Source: Clostridium sp.
GTDB lineage: Bacteria; Bacillota; Clostridia; Clostridiales; Clostridiaceae
Reading direction: 5' to 3'
Assembly: GCA_015058375.1 (NCBI GenBank)
Contig: SVCK01000152.1
Coordinates: forward strand, 1-62,098
Length of the DNA stretch: 62,098 bases
Translations under genes and position numbers: made by a program
Shown: positions 10,594 to 20,538 of the stretch, one piece after another
Numbering within the stretch: the stretch's first letter is position 1
How the letters are laid out: the number at the start of each line of letters is the position of its first letter
The notes under the pieces: generated by a model
The model's input: the letters and a program-made list of their open reading frames with translations, nothing else
Told to the model about the DNA's origin: nothing
The model's database searches: none

Positions 10594-11391
10594 ATGGAAA
10601 ATAAATATAGAATTTTTGATAGTCATGCTCATTATGATGATGAAGCTTTTGATATAGATAGAGAAGAACTTATACAAGAATTGCATAATAATGGAGTAGT
10701 AGGTATATTAGATTGTGCTTCAAGCTATGAAAGTATAGATAAAGTTTGTGATATTGTTAATAAGTGGGGATTTATTTATGGATCTTTAGGGATTCATCCA
10801 GAAAATGCGAATGAATTTAATGATGATGTTTTAAATGAAATAAGAGATAAAATAGAGGCAAATAAGAAGATAATAGCAGTTGGAGAGATAGGGCTAGATT
10901 ATTATTGGGATGAAAACCCTCCAAGAGAAGTACAAAAAGAGGTTTTTAGAAAGCATATGGAACTTGCAAGACAATTAAAGTTGCCAGTTGTAATTCATGA
11001 TAGAAATGCTCATGAAGACACATTAAATATAATTAAGGAGTTTCCTGAAGTGACAGGAACAATACATTGTTTTTCAGGAAGTGTAGAGTTTGCAAAGGAA
11101 TGTTTGAAACTGGGATATTATATAGGGATAACTGGAGTAATAACATTTAAAAATTCTAAGAAGCTTGCAAAGGTAGTTAAAGAAGTTCCTTTAGATAGAT
11201 TGTTAGTTGAAACTGATTGCCCTTATATGGCACCAGAGCCTAATAGAGGGAAAAGAAATAAATCAGACTATATAGAATTTATAATAGAAAAAATTGCAGA
11301 GATTAAGGAAATTGACCCTAAACAATTAAATATTCAACTTAATGAAAATTTTAAGAGGTTGACCAATATGGAAAAAAATGGTAATATATAG
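10594..11391 (+). CDS. tatD: TatD family DNase
   Basis: FDSHAHYDDEAF, GEIGLDYYWD, IHCFSG, ETDCPYMAP. Confidence 0.9.
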   Translation: MENKYRIFDSHAHYDDEAFDIDREELIQELHNNGVVGILDCASSYESIDKVCDIVNKWGFIYGSLGIHPENANEFNDDVLNEIRDKIEANKKIIAVGEIGLDYYWDENPPREVQKEVFRKHMELARQLKLPVVIHDRNAHEDTLNIIKEFPEVTGTIHCFSGSVEFAKECLKLGYYIGITGVITFKNSKKLAKVVKEVPLDRLLVETDCPYMAPEPNRGKRNKSDYIEFIIEKIAEIKEIDPKQLNIQLNENFKRLTNMEKNGNI

Positions 11392-11548
11392 AGGTACAGT
11401 TAATTAAATTAAATAATATTTGTAAACCGATGGACTGGTTGCAAAAGAATCTTCACCGAATGAACTCTGGTAAGTTAGGTATAATACATGGAAATGGCGT
11501 TAGCCATTGAAAATACTAGGCTTATCAAGAAAGCTAGAGAGTCCGAAT

Positions 11549-11578
11549 TTGACAAAATGTCTAATTTTAGGATATAAT
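11549..11578 (+). promoter_or_regulatory. candidate sigma-A promoter (TTGACA-18-TATAAT)
   Basis: ttgaca aaatgtctaattttagga tataat just upstream of yabE-like gene. Confidence 0.6.
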
Positions 11579-11612
11579 CTTGGAGACGCTCTTGCCAAAG
11601 GAGGGAATTTAT

Positions 11613-12659
11613 ATGGTAGAAAAATTCAAGAAATACTTAGTAAAAAGTTTTTCTAACGGTCCGAAGGCAAAGATAATATTGGGAATAGTAGCTGCTTTAT
11701 GCTGTATAGCAGTTATGCTTATTTCTATGAGAAAAACGGTAAAAGTAGATTTAGATGGAATTCAAAAAACTTTTGTCACATATAAGGGGACTGTTGGAGG
11801 TGTGCTGAAACAACAAGGAATAGAGATTTCTGAAAAAGATAAAGTTCAGCCATCACTAGAATCCAAAATATCAAAAGATGACACTATATCGGTAAAGAAA
11901 GCTGTACAGGTCAAGGTTGTTATATCAGGTGAAGAGCGAATAATTTCAACAGCTGAAGACACAATAGGAGACATGCTACTTGCTGAGGCAGATAACTTTA
12001 AGGAAGACGGAATTGAGTATAAGGACTCAGATATTGTTAATCCTCAAAAAGATACTGCAATTACATCAGATATGGATATTCAAGTAGTTAAGGTTCAAGA
12101 AGAAGAGGTAAAGGAAGTTGAAGAAATACCATTCGAAACAGAACAAACTATAGACTACAACAAAGTGAACACTTATAGAGAAGTTGTTCAACAAGGAACT
12201 GTAGGAAAAAAAGAAGTTGCATATAAAGTAATTAAACATGATAATGAAATAATATCTAAAGATAGGGTAAGTGAAACACCTGTGTGTGAACCTCTTACGC
12301 AAAAAGTAATAGTAGGAGGAGCTGTTCAAAAGACAAGCAGAAGTGGAGAATCTTACTTATCAAAGAAAACACTATATCTTGAAGCTACTGCGTATTCTGG
12401 TGGTGGATTAACTGCAACAGGAAAAGCTGTAGTATATAATCCTAATGGAATAAGTACTATCGCAGTAGATCCTAGAGTAATACCACTTGGAAGTTTGGTA
12501 GAAGTAAGCGGATATGGATTAGCAGTTGCATCAGATACTGGCGGAGCAATAAAAGGAAATATAATTGATGTTTACTTTGATTCAAAAAGTAAATGTGAAA
12601 GCTGGGGAAGAAGACACAATGTTGAAGTTAACATAAGGGCTTACCCAGGAGAGTGGTAA
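11613..12659 (+). CDS. yabE: YabE-like cell-wall protein: DUF348 repeats, G5, 3D (RlpA-like) domain
   Basis: TVKVDLDGIQKTFVTYKGTVGGVLKQQGI repeats; C-terminal 3D domain (LEATAYSGGGLTATGKAV... VDPRVIPLGSLVEVSGYG.A.DTGGAIKGNIIDVYF); RBS aaggaggg before ATG 11613. Confidence 0.85.
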   Translation: MVEKFKKYLVKSFSNGPKAKIILGIVAALCCIAVMLISMRKTVKVDLDGIQKTFVTYKGTVGGVLKQQGIEISEKDKVQPSLESKISKDDTISVKKAVQVKVVISGEERIISTAEDTIGDMLLAEADNFKEDGIEYKDSDIVNPQKDTAITSDMDIQVVKVQEEEVKEVEEIPFETEQTIDYNKVNTYREVVQQGTVGKKEVAYKVIKHDNEIISKDRVSETPVCEPLTQKVIVGGAVQKTSRSGESYLSKKTLYLEATAYSGGGLTATGKAVVYNPNGISTIAVDPRVIPLGSLVEVSGYGLAVASDTGGAIKGNIIDVYFDSKSKCESWGRRHNVEVNIRAYPGEW

Positions 12660-12669
12660 AACAAATAAA

Positions 12670-12705
12670 AAGGACTAGCTTTATTAAGTTAGTTCTTTTT
12701 ATTTT
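12670..12705 (+). terminator. Rho-independent terminator
   Basis: aaggactagctttattaagttagttctttttatttt. Confidence 0.8.
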
Positions 12706-12782
12706 GTAAATAATATTTATTATGTATGTATTTTTAAGTGTAGATTTGACATTGTACTTTAATATATGTAAATTAAGTATAT

Positions 12783-13355
12783 GTGAAAATGAAAGGAAGT
12801 AATATTTTGATAAAAGAAGTTATTGTTGTAGAAGGTAGAGATGATATAACGGCTGTAAAAAAGGCAGTAGATGCAGAAATAATAGCTACAAGTGGATTTG
12901 GAATAAATGCAAAAATTATAGATAGAATAAAAGAAGCACAAAAAAGAAAAGGTGTAATAGTATTAACAGATCCAGATTTTGCTGGAGAAAAGATAAGAAG
13001 TATTATAGCTAAAAGAGTAAAAGGCATTAAGCATGCTTATATAGCACAAGAAGATGGACTAAAGGATGGGGATATAGGAGTAGAAAATGCTTCTCCTGAA
13101 GTTATTTTAAAAGCATTAGAAAATGCAAAGATAACAATAGAAGATAAAAATGAATTCTATACTATGGATGATATGTTTCATTTTAAATTAACAGGTTGTA
13201 TAGATTCTAAAAAGAGAAGAATAATACTAGGAAAAGAATTAGGAATAGGTTATGGAAATGCAAATCAAATGTTATCTAGACTTAATAATTATGCTATATC
13301 TCAAGAAGAATTTATAAAAGCTATTAACATAATAACTGATGAATTAGGAGAATAA
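12783..13355 (+). CDS. rnmV: ribonuclease M5 (TOPRIM)
   Basis: VVEGRDDITAVKKAVDAEII, TDPDFAGEKIR; located between yabE and rsmA. Confidence 0.9.
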   Translation: MKMKGSNILIKEVIVVEGRDDITAVKKAVDAEIIATSGFGINAKIIDRIKEAQKRKGVIVLTDPDFAGEKIRSIIAKRVKGIKHAYIAQEDGLKDGDIGVENASPEVILKALENAKITIEDKNEFYTMDDMFHFKLTGCIDSKKRRIILGKELGIGYGNANQMLSRLNNYAISQEEFIKAINIITDELGE

Positions 13356-13358
13356 TTT

Positions 13359-14201
13359 ATGGATATAAAAGAGTATAAAACACAGGAACTAGTTAATAAG
13401 TATAATTTTAAATTTTCAAAAAGTTTAGGGCAAAACTTTTTAATTGATGATTCAGTTTTAAATGACATAGTATCTGGCGCGGAAGTAAATAACGATGATC
13501 TTGTAATTGAAATAGGTCCAGGTGTAGGATCTTTAACTGTTCAATTGTTAAAAAAGGCAAAAAAGGTTGTAGCGATAGAACTTGATAATGATTTGATTCC
13601 AATATTAGAAGCAGAGCTTGGCCAATATGAGAATTTTTCATTAATACATAAAGATGCATTAAAAGTTGATTTTAATGAAATTATAGGTGATGAAAAAAGC
13701 GTGAAACTTGTTGCTAATTTACCGTATTATGTAACAACGCCTATAATAGTTAATTTATTAAAGAAGAATTACAATTTCAAATCTCTTACTATAATGATAC
13801 AAAAAGAAGTGGCAGAAAGAATAAATGCTGAGCCTAATTGTAAAGAGTATGGTTCTATTTCTTTATTAGTACAATATTATTGCGATACTAAAATAGTAAG
13901 AAATGTTCCGCCATCATGCTTTATTCCAAGGCCAAAGGTTGATTCTATAGTTATAAGATTGGATAGATTACCAGAGAAAAGAGTTAAAGTTAAAGATGAA
14001 AATTTAATGTTTGAAATTATAAGAAATTCTTTTAATATGAGAAGAAAAACTTTATGGAATGCAACAAAGTTCCTTGGTATGAATAAAGAACTTCTTGAAA
14101 AAGCTTATGAAGAAGCGGGAATTGATCCAAAGAGAAGAGGAGAAACTTTAAGCTTAGAAGAATTTGCAGCATTATCAGATAAGATAACTGAACTTAAATA
14201 A
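13359..14201 (+). CDS. rsmA: 16S rRNA (adenine1518/1519-N6)-dimethyltransferase
   Basis: [30 protein letters not shown]. Confidence 0.95.
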   Translation: MDIKEYKTQELVNKYNFKFSKSLGQNFLIDDSVLNDIVSGAEVNNDDLVIEIGPGVGSLTVQLLKKAKKVVAIELDNDLIPILEAELGQYENFSLIHKDALKVDFNEIIGDEKSVKLVANLPYYVTTPIIVNLLKKNYNFKSLTIMIQKEVAERINAEPNCKEYGSISLLVQYYCDTKIVRNVPPSCFIPRPKVDSIVIRLDRLPEKRVKVKDENLMFEIIRNSFNMRRKTLWNATKFLGMNKELLEKAYEEAGIDPKRRGETLSLEEFAALSDKITELK

Positions 14202-14264
14202 AGAATAAATCAAAAGCCTCTGCATATAATGTATTGAAATAATATATGTGGAGGGAATAAGGGT

Positions 14265-15386
14265 TTGGCACATAATAAATTATATAGAAATTTTATAATT
14301 TTACAGGAGGATGAAAAGAGTCATTCAAAATCTGCTGATAAACCTTTGTCTGGTTATGCGAAGATAGAGGCAAAAGGTGATAAATGCAAAATATCATTTT
14401 ATGCACAAAACTTAAAGAAAGATGAAAAATATACCATTTTACTTATTTGCTATAAGAAAGATATGAAGCAAATTGTGGATTTAGGCGAATTGCAAGTCAG
14501 TGAAGTAGGAAAGGGAGAAGCTATAAAGGAATATTATATCAATGACATAGCCGGTTTGAATTTTTCCTATGAAAAGATATCCGGAGCTGCAATATGTAAA
14601 CATAAAAATGAACAATTATTATTTTTAATGTATGGCTTTATGAACAATGAAAATATAAAAGAAGATTGGAAAAAAGCTAAAGTAGTAAAAGGTTATGATA
14701 AGAATTCATCAGTTCCTCAATATAAGAAGGCTGAAAAAGATAATTCTAAGATTAAAGATGACAGCAAAAAAGAGTCTAAAGATGATCATAAACATAATGA
14801 TAAAAATAAAGAAAAGTATCATAAAAATAATGATGGATGTGGTTGTGAACAGTGTCCACGTGTTGATGATGAAAAAAATGCTGATTCAATAACTCAAAAA
14901 GATTTTGATGAATATGAAGAAAATATAAATAGATCAAAACAAAATCAAGAAGTAGATCCTTATGACTTTGAGTTAAGAGGGGCTATGGGAGACTTCTTTA
15001 ATAATATAGTAAAAGGTTTTGAAGAAGTTAAAGGCAAATTTAAAGACATAAAATACTGTAAGTGGTATAAGATAAAAATAGGCAGTATAGATGATATGTG
15101 CAATACTTCTGATTACAATAAATATACAGTAGCATATTATCCAATGCTTAATTATTATCCATATATAAAGAAATATGGATATTTCTTTATTGGATATAAG
15201 TGTGATTCAAAAGGTAACCTTAAATATATAGTATATGGTATTCCAGGTAATAAAGATAAAGATGAACAGCCTTATGTAGGTAAAACAGGTTTTGTTACAT
15301 GGATTGATTCAGACGATGGAAAAGTAGGCTGTTGGTTAATGTTCTATGATTATAAGAATTCAAATATAGTAGTACCTATGAAATAA
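14265..15386 (+). CDS. hypothetical protein with charged His/Lys/Cys-rich linker
   Basis: TTG-start ORF with RBS ggaggg; globular N-term, low-complexity KDDHKHNDKNKEKYHKNNDGCGCEQC linker, aromatic-rich C-term. Confidence 0.7.
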   Translation: MAHNKLYRNFIILQEDEKSHSKSADKPLSGYAKIEAKGDKCKISFYAQNLKKDEKYTILLICYKKDMKQIVDLGELQVSEVGKGEAIKEYYINDIAGLNFSYEKISGAAICKHKNEQLLFLMYGFMNNENIKEDWKKAKVVKGYDKNSSVPQYKKAEKDNSKIKDDSKKESKDDHKHNDKNKEKYHKNNDGCGCEQCPRVDDEKNADSITQKDFDEYEENINRSKQNQEVDPYDFELRGAMGDFFNNIVKGFEEVKGKFKDIKYCKWYKIKIGSIDDMCNTSDYNKYTVAYYPMLNYYPYIKKYGYFFIGYKCDSKGNLKYIVYGIPGNKDKDEQPYVGKTGFVTWIDSDDGKVGCWLMFYDYKNSNIVVPMK

Positions 15387-15395
15387 GATGTATAT

Positions 15396-15959
15396 ATGAA
15401 TAAGAAGCAGATAACTGTTGCTTTTATATTAGCAATACTTATGGTGTCATTAATATTTGTGCAAAGATTTTTCGATAATAAGTTTAATGATATAGCTATT
15501 ACAAATCATAATATGGGGAAATTAGAACAGTATTATTTAGATAATGGTAAGTACTCATATATGTTGCCTGATAATTGGAGTGTTGAAGAAGTTGTATCAG
15601 GTGGAGGAAATATATTTAGAATTGATTTTAAGGATAATATAAATAATATTATTGGAAATATTCAAATGCTAGATAATAGTGATGATAATATAAATACTAT
15701 AGCAGAGACAGATATTAATAATATGGTATTAGCTCATAGTAGTGAGGATGTTGAAAACTTTAAGTTTGGTAATAAAAAGGGACTCAAGGTAAAATATAAA
15801 ACAAAAGTTAACAATGGTTATACGTATATTAACAGCAGTTACTATATTTCTATGGAAGAAAGTGAAAGAGTTAAGGTTACTTTTATTGTAAAAGAAGATA
15901 ATTATAGTGATGATATGACATCCGTATTTGATATTATTGTGAAAAGTATTAACAAATAG
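15396..15959 (+). CDS. single-TM hypothetical protein (PsbP-like fold possible)
   Basis: N-terminal TM, extracellular domain YSYMLPDNWSVEEV... Confidence 0.6.
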   Translation: MNKKQITVAFILAILMVSLIFVQRFFDNKFNDIAITNHNMGKLEQYYLDNGKYSYMLPDNWSVEEVVSGGGNIFRIDFKDNINNIIGNIQMLDNSDDNINTIAETDINNMVLAHSSEDVENFKFGNKKGLKVKYKTKVNNGYTYINSSYYISMEESERVKVTFIVKEDNYSDDMTSVFDIIVKSINK

Positions 15960-16071
15960 GGAATTGATATTAAAGTATTAAAGTATTATAATTTATTTAA
16001 TAGGAGAGGCATGTTGTGAGCTTCTCCTAATTATATATTGAAAAAATTATATTAGAAAGTGAGAGAATAAA

Positions 16072-16902
16072 GTGAAAAAATTCAGATTTTTACTATTAAG
16101 TTTGATAGTATTATTAGTGACTTCTCTTTCGGGATGTAGTTTACTTAACAAAGGATTAGTAAAGTTGAATTTGAAAAATGATGACTTTGATTACATAAAA
16201 GAAAATAAAGTTGAAAAGATTATTATACAAAGTACAAGAGATTCAGGATTTAGATTTATTATGAATGATGCTAATGCCATTCAAGATGTATATAAAATTT
16301 TAAGTGGCGGTAAAGTTAAAAATAAAAAAACTAACTTAGATCCAGATTACTTAGTTGAAGTATATGTAGGAGATGAGGTTAGAAGTTATAATTATGTTGT
16401 AAGTGTAGATGAAAGAGGAGTAGGAAATTTTTATGATGATAATAATGTATATTTAATATCACAAAAATTAGATGATACTATATTATCGAACTTATCAACA
16501 ATAAGGAAACCAAAAAACTTTGAATATATATACTATAATTCAATTTTAGAAGTATTAAGACTTAAAAAAGATGATTTGAGTTCTAGTAAATCAATTGGAA
16601 TTAATATAAATGGAGATGTAGATTGCTTAAAGTATATGCTTTCTGTAGATATAAAGACATTCGAAAAAAATGTGAATAAAATGATATCAGGAGTGACAAT
16701 TGCTAAGAGTGATACTAGTGATTATGATACTGTAATTACAGTGAAAAATAGAGGATATAGTACAAAAGTGTTTAAAACAACTATAGTTGTTGATGATAAA
16801 ATAAATAAAAGTTATGAAACTTATTATGTCGAGGGATATTATAAAAACAAAAGATGGAATATAAATGTAAATGGACCAAATATAAAACCAGAAAATTGGT
16901 GA
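16072..16902 (+). CDS. lipoprotein of unknown function
   Basis: signal peptide with lipobox LVTSLSGC; GTG/ATG start near 16072. Confidence 0.65.
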   Translation: MKKFRFLLLSLIVLLVTSLSGCSLLNKGLVKLNLKNDDFDYIKENKVEKIIIQSTRDSGFRFIMNDANAIQDVYKILSGGKVKNKKTNLDPDYLVEVYVGDEVRSYNYVVSVDERGVGNFYDDNNVYLISQKLDDTILSNLSTIRKPKNFEYIYYNSILEVLRLKKDDLSSSKSIGININGDVDCLKYMLSVDIKTFEKNVNKMISGVTIAKSDTSDYDTVITVKNRGYSTKVFKTTIVVDDKINKSYETYYVEGYYKNKRWNINVNGPNIKPENW

Positions 16903-16921
16903 AATATAGGGGAGGAAAAGT

Positions 16922-17764
16922 ATGAGTAATTGTGAAAATTGTGCGAGCAAGGATAAATGTGCATCACAAGGAGTGAAATCTTGTGAAACTTCAATAAAAG
17001 TATTGCCTAAGTATGGAAACATAAAAAATGTTATTGGTGTTATAAGTGGTAAAGGTGGAGTAGGAAAATCTACAATAACAGGTATTATGGCAACTGTATT
17101 AAAGAGCAAAGGATATAAAGTAGGAGTACTTGATGCAGATATAACAGGACCTTCTATGCCAAGATTTTTTGGTATAAATAAACAGAGAGCTAAAATAACA
17201 CCACTTAATGAGCAAAATGTTAAGTTTACACCTGTTGAAACTAAAACAGGAATAAAAGTTATGTCTTTAAACTTAGTTACTCAAATAGAAGATCAGCCTG
17301 TTATATGGAGAGGACCTGTAATTACAGGTGTATTAAATCAAATGTATGTTGATACTGAGTGGGGAGATTTAGATTATTTATTAATAGATATGCCACCAGG
17401 AACAGGAGATATAGCATTAACTGTAATGAATGATTTCCCACTAAAAGAATTAGTAATAGTATCTACACCACAAGATATGGTTTCTATGATTGTTAAAAAA
17501 GTTGTTCATATGGCAGAAAAAGTAGGAATACCAGTAAAAGGTGTAGTTGAAAACATGTCATATATAGTATGTCCTGGTTGTGAAACTAAGGTACATGTAT
17601 TTAGTAAGAAATCAGCAGAAGAACATGCTGGATATTTAGGGCTTCCTTTAATAGGAGAGTTACCTATTGATTTAGAATTTACAGAAGCATTAGAAAAAGG
17701 TGAAGCAGAGGGATATGTTTTAGATAATCCATTATATTCATTGATTTTTGAAGGCTTATATTAG
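16922..17764 (+). CDS. mrp: Mrp/NBP35-family ATP-binding Fe-S carrier
   Basis: deviant Walker A SGKGGVGKST, DMPPGTGDIALT; N-terminal Cys-rich CENCASKDKCASQGVKSC. Confidence 0.9.
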   Translation: MSNCENCASKDKCASQGVKSCETSIKVLPKYGNIKNVIGVISGKGGVGKSTITGIMATVLKSKGYKVGVLDADITGPSMPRFFGINKQRAKITPLNEQNVKFTPVETKTGIKVMSLNLVTQIEDQPVIWRGPVITGVLNQMYVDTEWGDLDYLLIDMPPGTGDIALTVMNDFPLKELVIVSTPQDMVSMIVKKVVHMAEKVGIPVKGVVENMSYIVCPGCETKVHVFSKKSAEEHAGYLGLPLIGELPIDLEFTEALEKGEAEGYVLDNPLYSLIFEGLY

Positions 17765-17833
17765 TGTAATATATTTTTTTTGGGAAATAATATGTTTTGT
17801 AGAATAACTTTTTGTTAGGAAGGAGAACATATT

Positions 17834-18022
17834 ATGATAGCTAAGGTTGATCAAGAAACTTGTATAGGATGTGGATTATGTCCATCAATTTGTGAACAGG
17901 TTTTTGAAATTCAAGATGATGGAAAGGCTCATGCAATAGTTGATGAAGTACCATCAGAATGTAAAGAAGATGCAAAAGATGCAGAAGCAAGCTGCCCAGT
18001 AAATGCTATAGAAGTATCATAA
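17834..18022 (+). CDS. ferredoxin (single 4Fe-4S)
   Basis: CIGCGLCPSIC ... CP motif. Confidence 0.9.
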   Translation: MIAKVDQETCIGCGLCPSICEQVFEIQDDGKAHAIVDEVPSECKEDAKDAEASCPVNAIEVS

Positions 18023-18052
18023 AAAAGGAACCTATTAAAGGTTCCTTTTTTC
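18021..18052. terminator. bidirectional terminator between ferredoxin and thiT
   Basis: aaaaaaggaacctattaaaggttccttttttc. Confidence 0.85.
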
Positions 18053-18081
18053 TATGTATAGAAATTCATATTTTCTAATTT

Positions 18082-18756
18082 TTAAATAAGAGAAGTTTTT
18101 GACTTAGATATTATTTTGTTTAAAGGAATTATACTAATAATTATTAGACATATAATACAGTCGCCAGCAACCATTGGACCATTTACTACTAAAGAATATA
18201 AGAATGGATTCATTCCGTAATCAGCAGCATATGAAGCGAAGAATACAATTCCTGAAATAAAGTGGCATATGAATTTTGCAGAAAATGCAACCAAAGTGCC
18301 TGTTTTAAGCTTGTCTTTAAAAAAACCTGAAAGTCCTATAGCTATAGATGGTAATGGATAATCAAAGAGAACTTGTACAGGATGAAGAAAATAAGGATCT
18401 AAAAATAGATTTAATATACCATATAAAAATCCCGAAAGCATACCTATTTCTGGACCATACATAAATGAAATTATAAGAAGAGGAACCATACCTCCTAGAG
18501 TGATACTTCCGCCCATAGGGAAATGATATATTCTAAGAACTTGTAAAATACACGATAATGCTAAGGCAAGACCTATTTGTGCAATAATAGATGGTGTTAG
18601 TTTTACTTTCTTAAATCTAAATAAAAGAATTATTAATAATGCTAATCCTAACATTCCAATTAAAGATGTATAGTTATTTGATATATCATTTATTTTTTCT
18701 GAAAAATTACCAAAGTAAGATGATAATCTTTCTGACCAATCAGAAAACAAATTCAT
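18082..18756 (-). CDS. thiT: ECF thiamine transporter S component
   Basis: ThiT-like membrane protein (GGSITLGGMVPLLIISFMYGPEIGMLSGFLYGILN...DYPLPSIAIGLSGF) plus upstream TPP riboswitch. Confidence 0.85.
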   Translation of the reverse strand: MNLFSDWSERLSSYFGNFSEKINDISNNYTSLIGMLGLALLIILLFRFKKVKLTPSIIAQIGLALALSCILQVLRIYHFPMGGSITLGGMVPLLIISFMYGPEIGMLSGFLYGILNLFLDPYFLHPVQVLFDYPLPSIAIGLSGFFKDKLKTGTLVAFSAKFICHFISGIVFFASYAADYGMNPFLYSLVVNGPMVAGDCIICLIIISIIPLNKIISKSKTSLI

Positions 18757-18816
18757 AAAAAATACCTCCTAGAAACTTTTGCTAGAAGGTGTAATAACTA
18801 TAGAAGATACTATAAT

Positions 18817-18902
18817 GAAGCTTTCCTACGTTGGAATTAACCAAATCAGGTATAAGGGTTAATGTAGTAACATTTCTCAGCCATACGGCACCCCTAGCAA
18901 GT
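18817..18902 (-). ncRNA. TPP riboswitch (THI element)
   Basis: minus strand: ctaggggtgccgtatggctgagaaa...accctta-tacctgatttggttaattccaacgtaggaaagc. Confidence 0.95.
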
Positions 18903-18938
18903 TGTATAATACTATTTAATAAAATTGTATTACCAGTT

Positions 18939-19142
18939 TTAGAAAAAGTCAATTAGATTATTTACAAGTATGTTAGGATAATGATGTTTATTACTACTAC
19001 AAGATAAATCTGATTTTGGAAATTCTAAAGTATCTCCAATTTGAGGATTTTCAATTGTATTAGCAGGAAATGATAAAATTCTACCATCTTCAAGAGAAAC
19101 AAAAACTTCGATATTATTCATGTCTATAATAGTAACTTTCAT
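18939..19142 (-). CDS. small hypothetical protein (about 67 aa)
   Basis: RBS ggaggtataaact-ATG on minus strand; MKVTIIDMNNIEVFVSLEDGRILSFPANTIENPQIGDTLEF. Confidence 0.6.
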   Translation of the reverse strand: MKVTIIDMNNIEVFVSLEDGRILSFPANTIENPQIGDTLEFPKSDLSCSSNKHHYPNILVNNLIDFF

Positions 19143-19171
19143 TAGTTTATACCTCCTGATTATAGGATGGC

Positions 19172-19208
19172 TAAAAAAAATTAAGATATACAAAAAAGTA
19201 TATCTTAA
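19172..19208 (-). terminator. terminator after PadR gene
   Basis: minus strand ttaagatatacttttttgtatatcttaa followed by U-run. Confidence 0.75.
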
Positions 19209-19639
19209 TAAAGATCTTTATATATAATTTTAAATACTTTTAAAGCTTCTTCAATTTTAAGTTTCAGCATCTTTTTATTATTTTCAAAATTAATTTTTCC
19301 TTGATCAGTTAAATGATAAATTTTTTGAAATTTCTTTTCAGGATTATCCCATTCGCCAATAACATCACCGCTCTTTTCAAGTTTTTTTAATATTGGATAA
19401 ATTCCTCCTGTACTAGGACTCCATAATCCTTTTGTTCTTTTATTAATTTTGTGTGAAATATCATTTCCGTTTGATGGACTGAGGCTTAAAATATAAAGTA
19501 CGTATATAGGAAGTAGACCTTTTGTAAAAACTTGCCCTACAGAATCTTGTCTTTTTTGCGATTTTTTTAATTCTTTAACTTTATTTTTATATTCTTCATA
19601 TAGACGTTTTTCTTCAGCCTTTATATCCTTTTGGTTCAT
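19205..19639 (-). CDS. PadR-family transcriptional regulator
   Basis: LPIYVLYILSLSPSNGNDISHKI...LWSPSTGGIYPILKKLEKSGDVIGEW. Confidence 0.85.
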   Translation of the reverse strand: MNQKDIKAEEKRLYEEYKNKVKELKKSQKRQDSVGQVFTKGLLPIYVLYILSLSPSNGNDISHKINKRTKGLWSPSTGGIYPILKKLEKSGDVIGEWDNPEKKFQKIYHLTDQGKINFENNKKMLKLKIEEALKVFKIIYKDLY

Positions 19640-19643
19640 TACA

Positions 19644-20489
19644 TTATTTAACCTCTTCTACTATAAATCCAATTAAACCAGGGCCTGTATTAAGACTAAG
19701 AGCAGGTCCTATAATTCCACGATGCATTTCGTTAACATTATCTAAGTCCTTTATAGCATTAAATAAATTGTCACCTTCAACTTTATTAGCACCATCCATA
19801 ACCCAGAAATTACATTTGCCTTTTGCAAGATATTCACTAGCAATTTCTTTAAGTTTATTTATAGCTTGCTTTTTTCCTCTTATTTTAGCATAAGTACGGA
19901 AAGTACCATCAGGATCAACTGTTATCAATGGCTTTATGTTAAGAAATTCAGCAATAGTTCCAGCAACTTTACCGATTCTTCCGCCTCTTTGTAAATATTC
20001 TAAAGTATCAATTATAAAGAAAGTTTGAGTTAAAGCACGTTTTGGTTCTAAAGTTGCTACTATTTCTTCAAAACTTTTTCCTTCTTTAGCTAGTTTGGCA
20101 GCTGAAAGAGCAATAGCACCTTGTGCCATTGTAAGAGTTTTTGAATCAAAAACATGAGTAGTAAGGTTTGGATGATCTTCTGCAATTAACCTTACTGAAT
20201 TCCAAGTGCCTGAAAACTGGCTAGAGATAAGCACAGCTATTACATGAGTGTATCCTTCTTTTTCTAAAGTAGAAAAAATGCTATCTATTTTTTCAACACT
20301 AGGTAAGGATGTAGTTGGAATTTCCTTCTCTAAAGATTTAAACAACTCATCTGGAGTTATTGTTACACCATCTTCAAATTCTTTGTCAGAATATATAATT
20401 CTAAAAGGTGCAGAATATATATTATATTCTTTTAATAACTCTGGAGTTAAATCTGAGGAACTATCAGTTAATATTGCAATTTTTTGCAT
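19644..20489 (-). CDS. DegV family fatty-acid-binding protein
   Basis: MQKIAILTDSSSDL, EDGVTITPDEL, TTSLPS, EYLQRGGRIGK. Confidence 0.9.
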   Translation of the reverse strand: MQKIAILTDSSSDLTPELLKEYNIYSAPFRIIYSDKEFEDGVTITPDELFKSLEKEIPTTSLPSVEKIDSIFSTLEKEGYTHVIAVLISSQFSGTWNSVRLIAEDHPNLTTHVFDSKTLTMAQGAIALSAAKLAKEGKSFEEIVATLEPKRALTQTFFIIDTLEYLQRGGRIGKVAGTIAEFLNIKPLITVDPDGTFRTYAKIRGKKQAINKLKEIASEYLAKGKCNFWVMDGANKVEGDNLFNAIKDLDNVNEMHRGIIGPALSLNTGPGLIGFIVEEVK

Positions 20490-20538
20490 AAATAAACCTC
20501 CTGTAAAGTAAGTAAATAGTGTCTTTTTTAATAAAAAA

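Noticed and set aside
11505-11545. SAM-I riboswitch-like string cttatcaagaaagctagaga
   Set aside because: Matches only the 5' S-box motif; remaining SAM-I core elements are absent downstream, so treated as part of an unclassified leader.
16001-16030. taggagaggc...cttctccta hairpin
   Set aside because: Short imperfect stem without a U-tract; could be a weak terminator but not supported enough to list.
16687-17109. 140-aa minus ORF spanning lipoprotein/mrp junction
   Set aside because: Antisense low-complexity ORF overlapping two supported genes.
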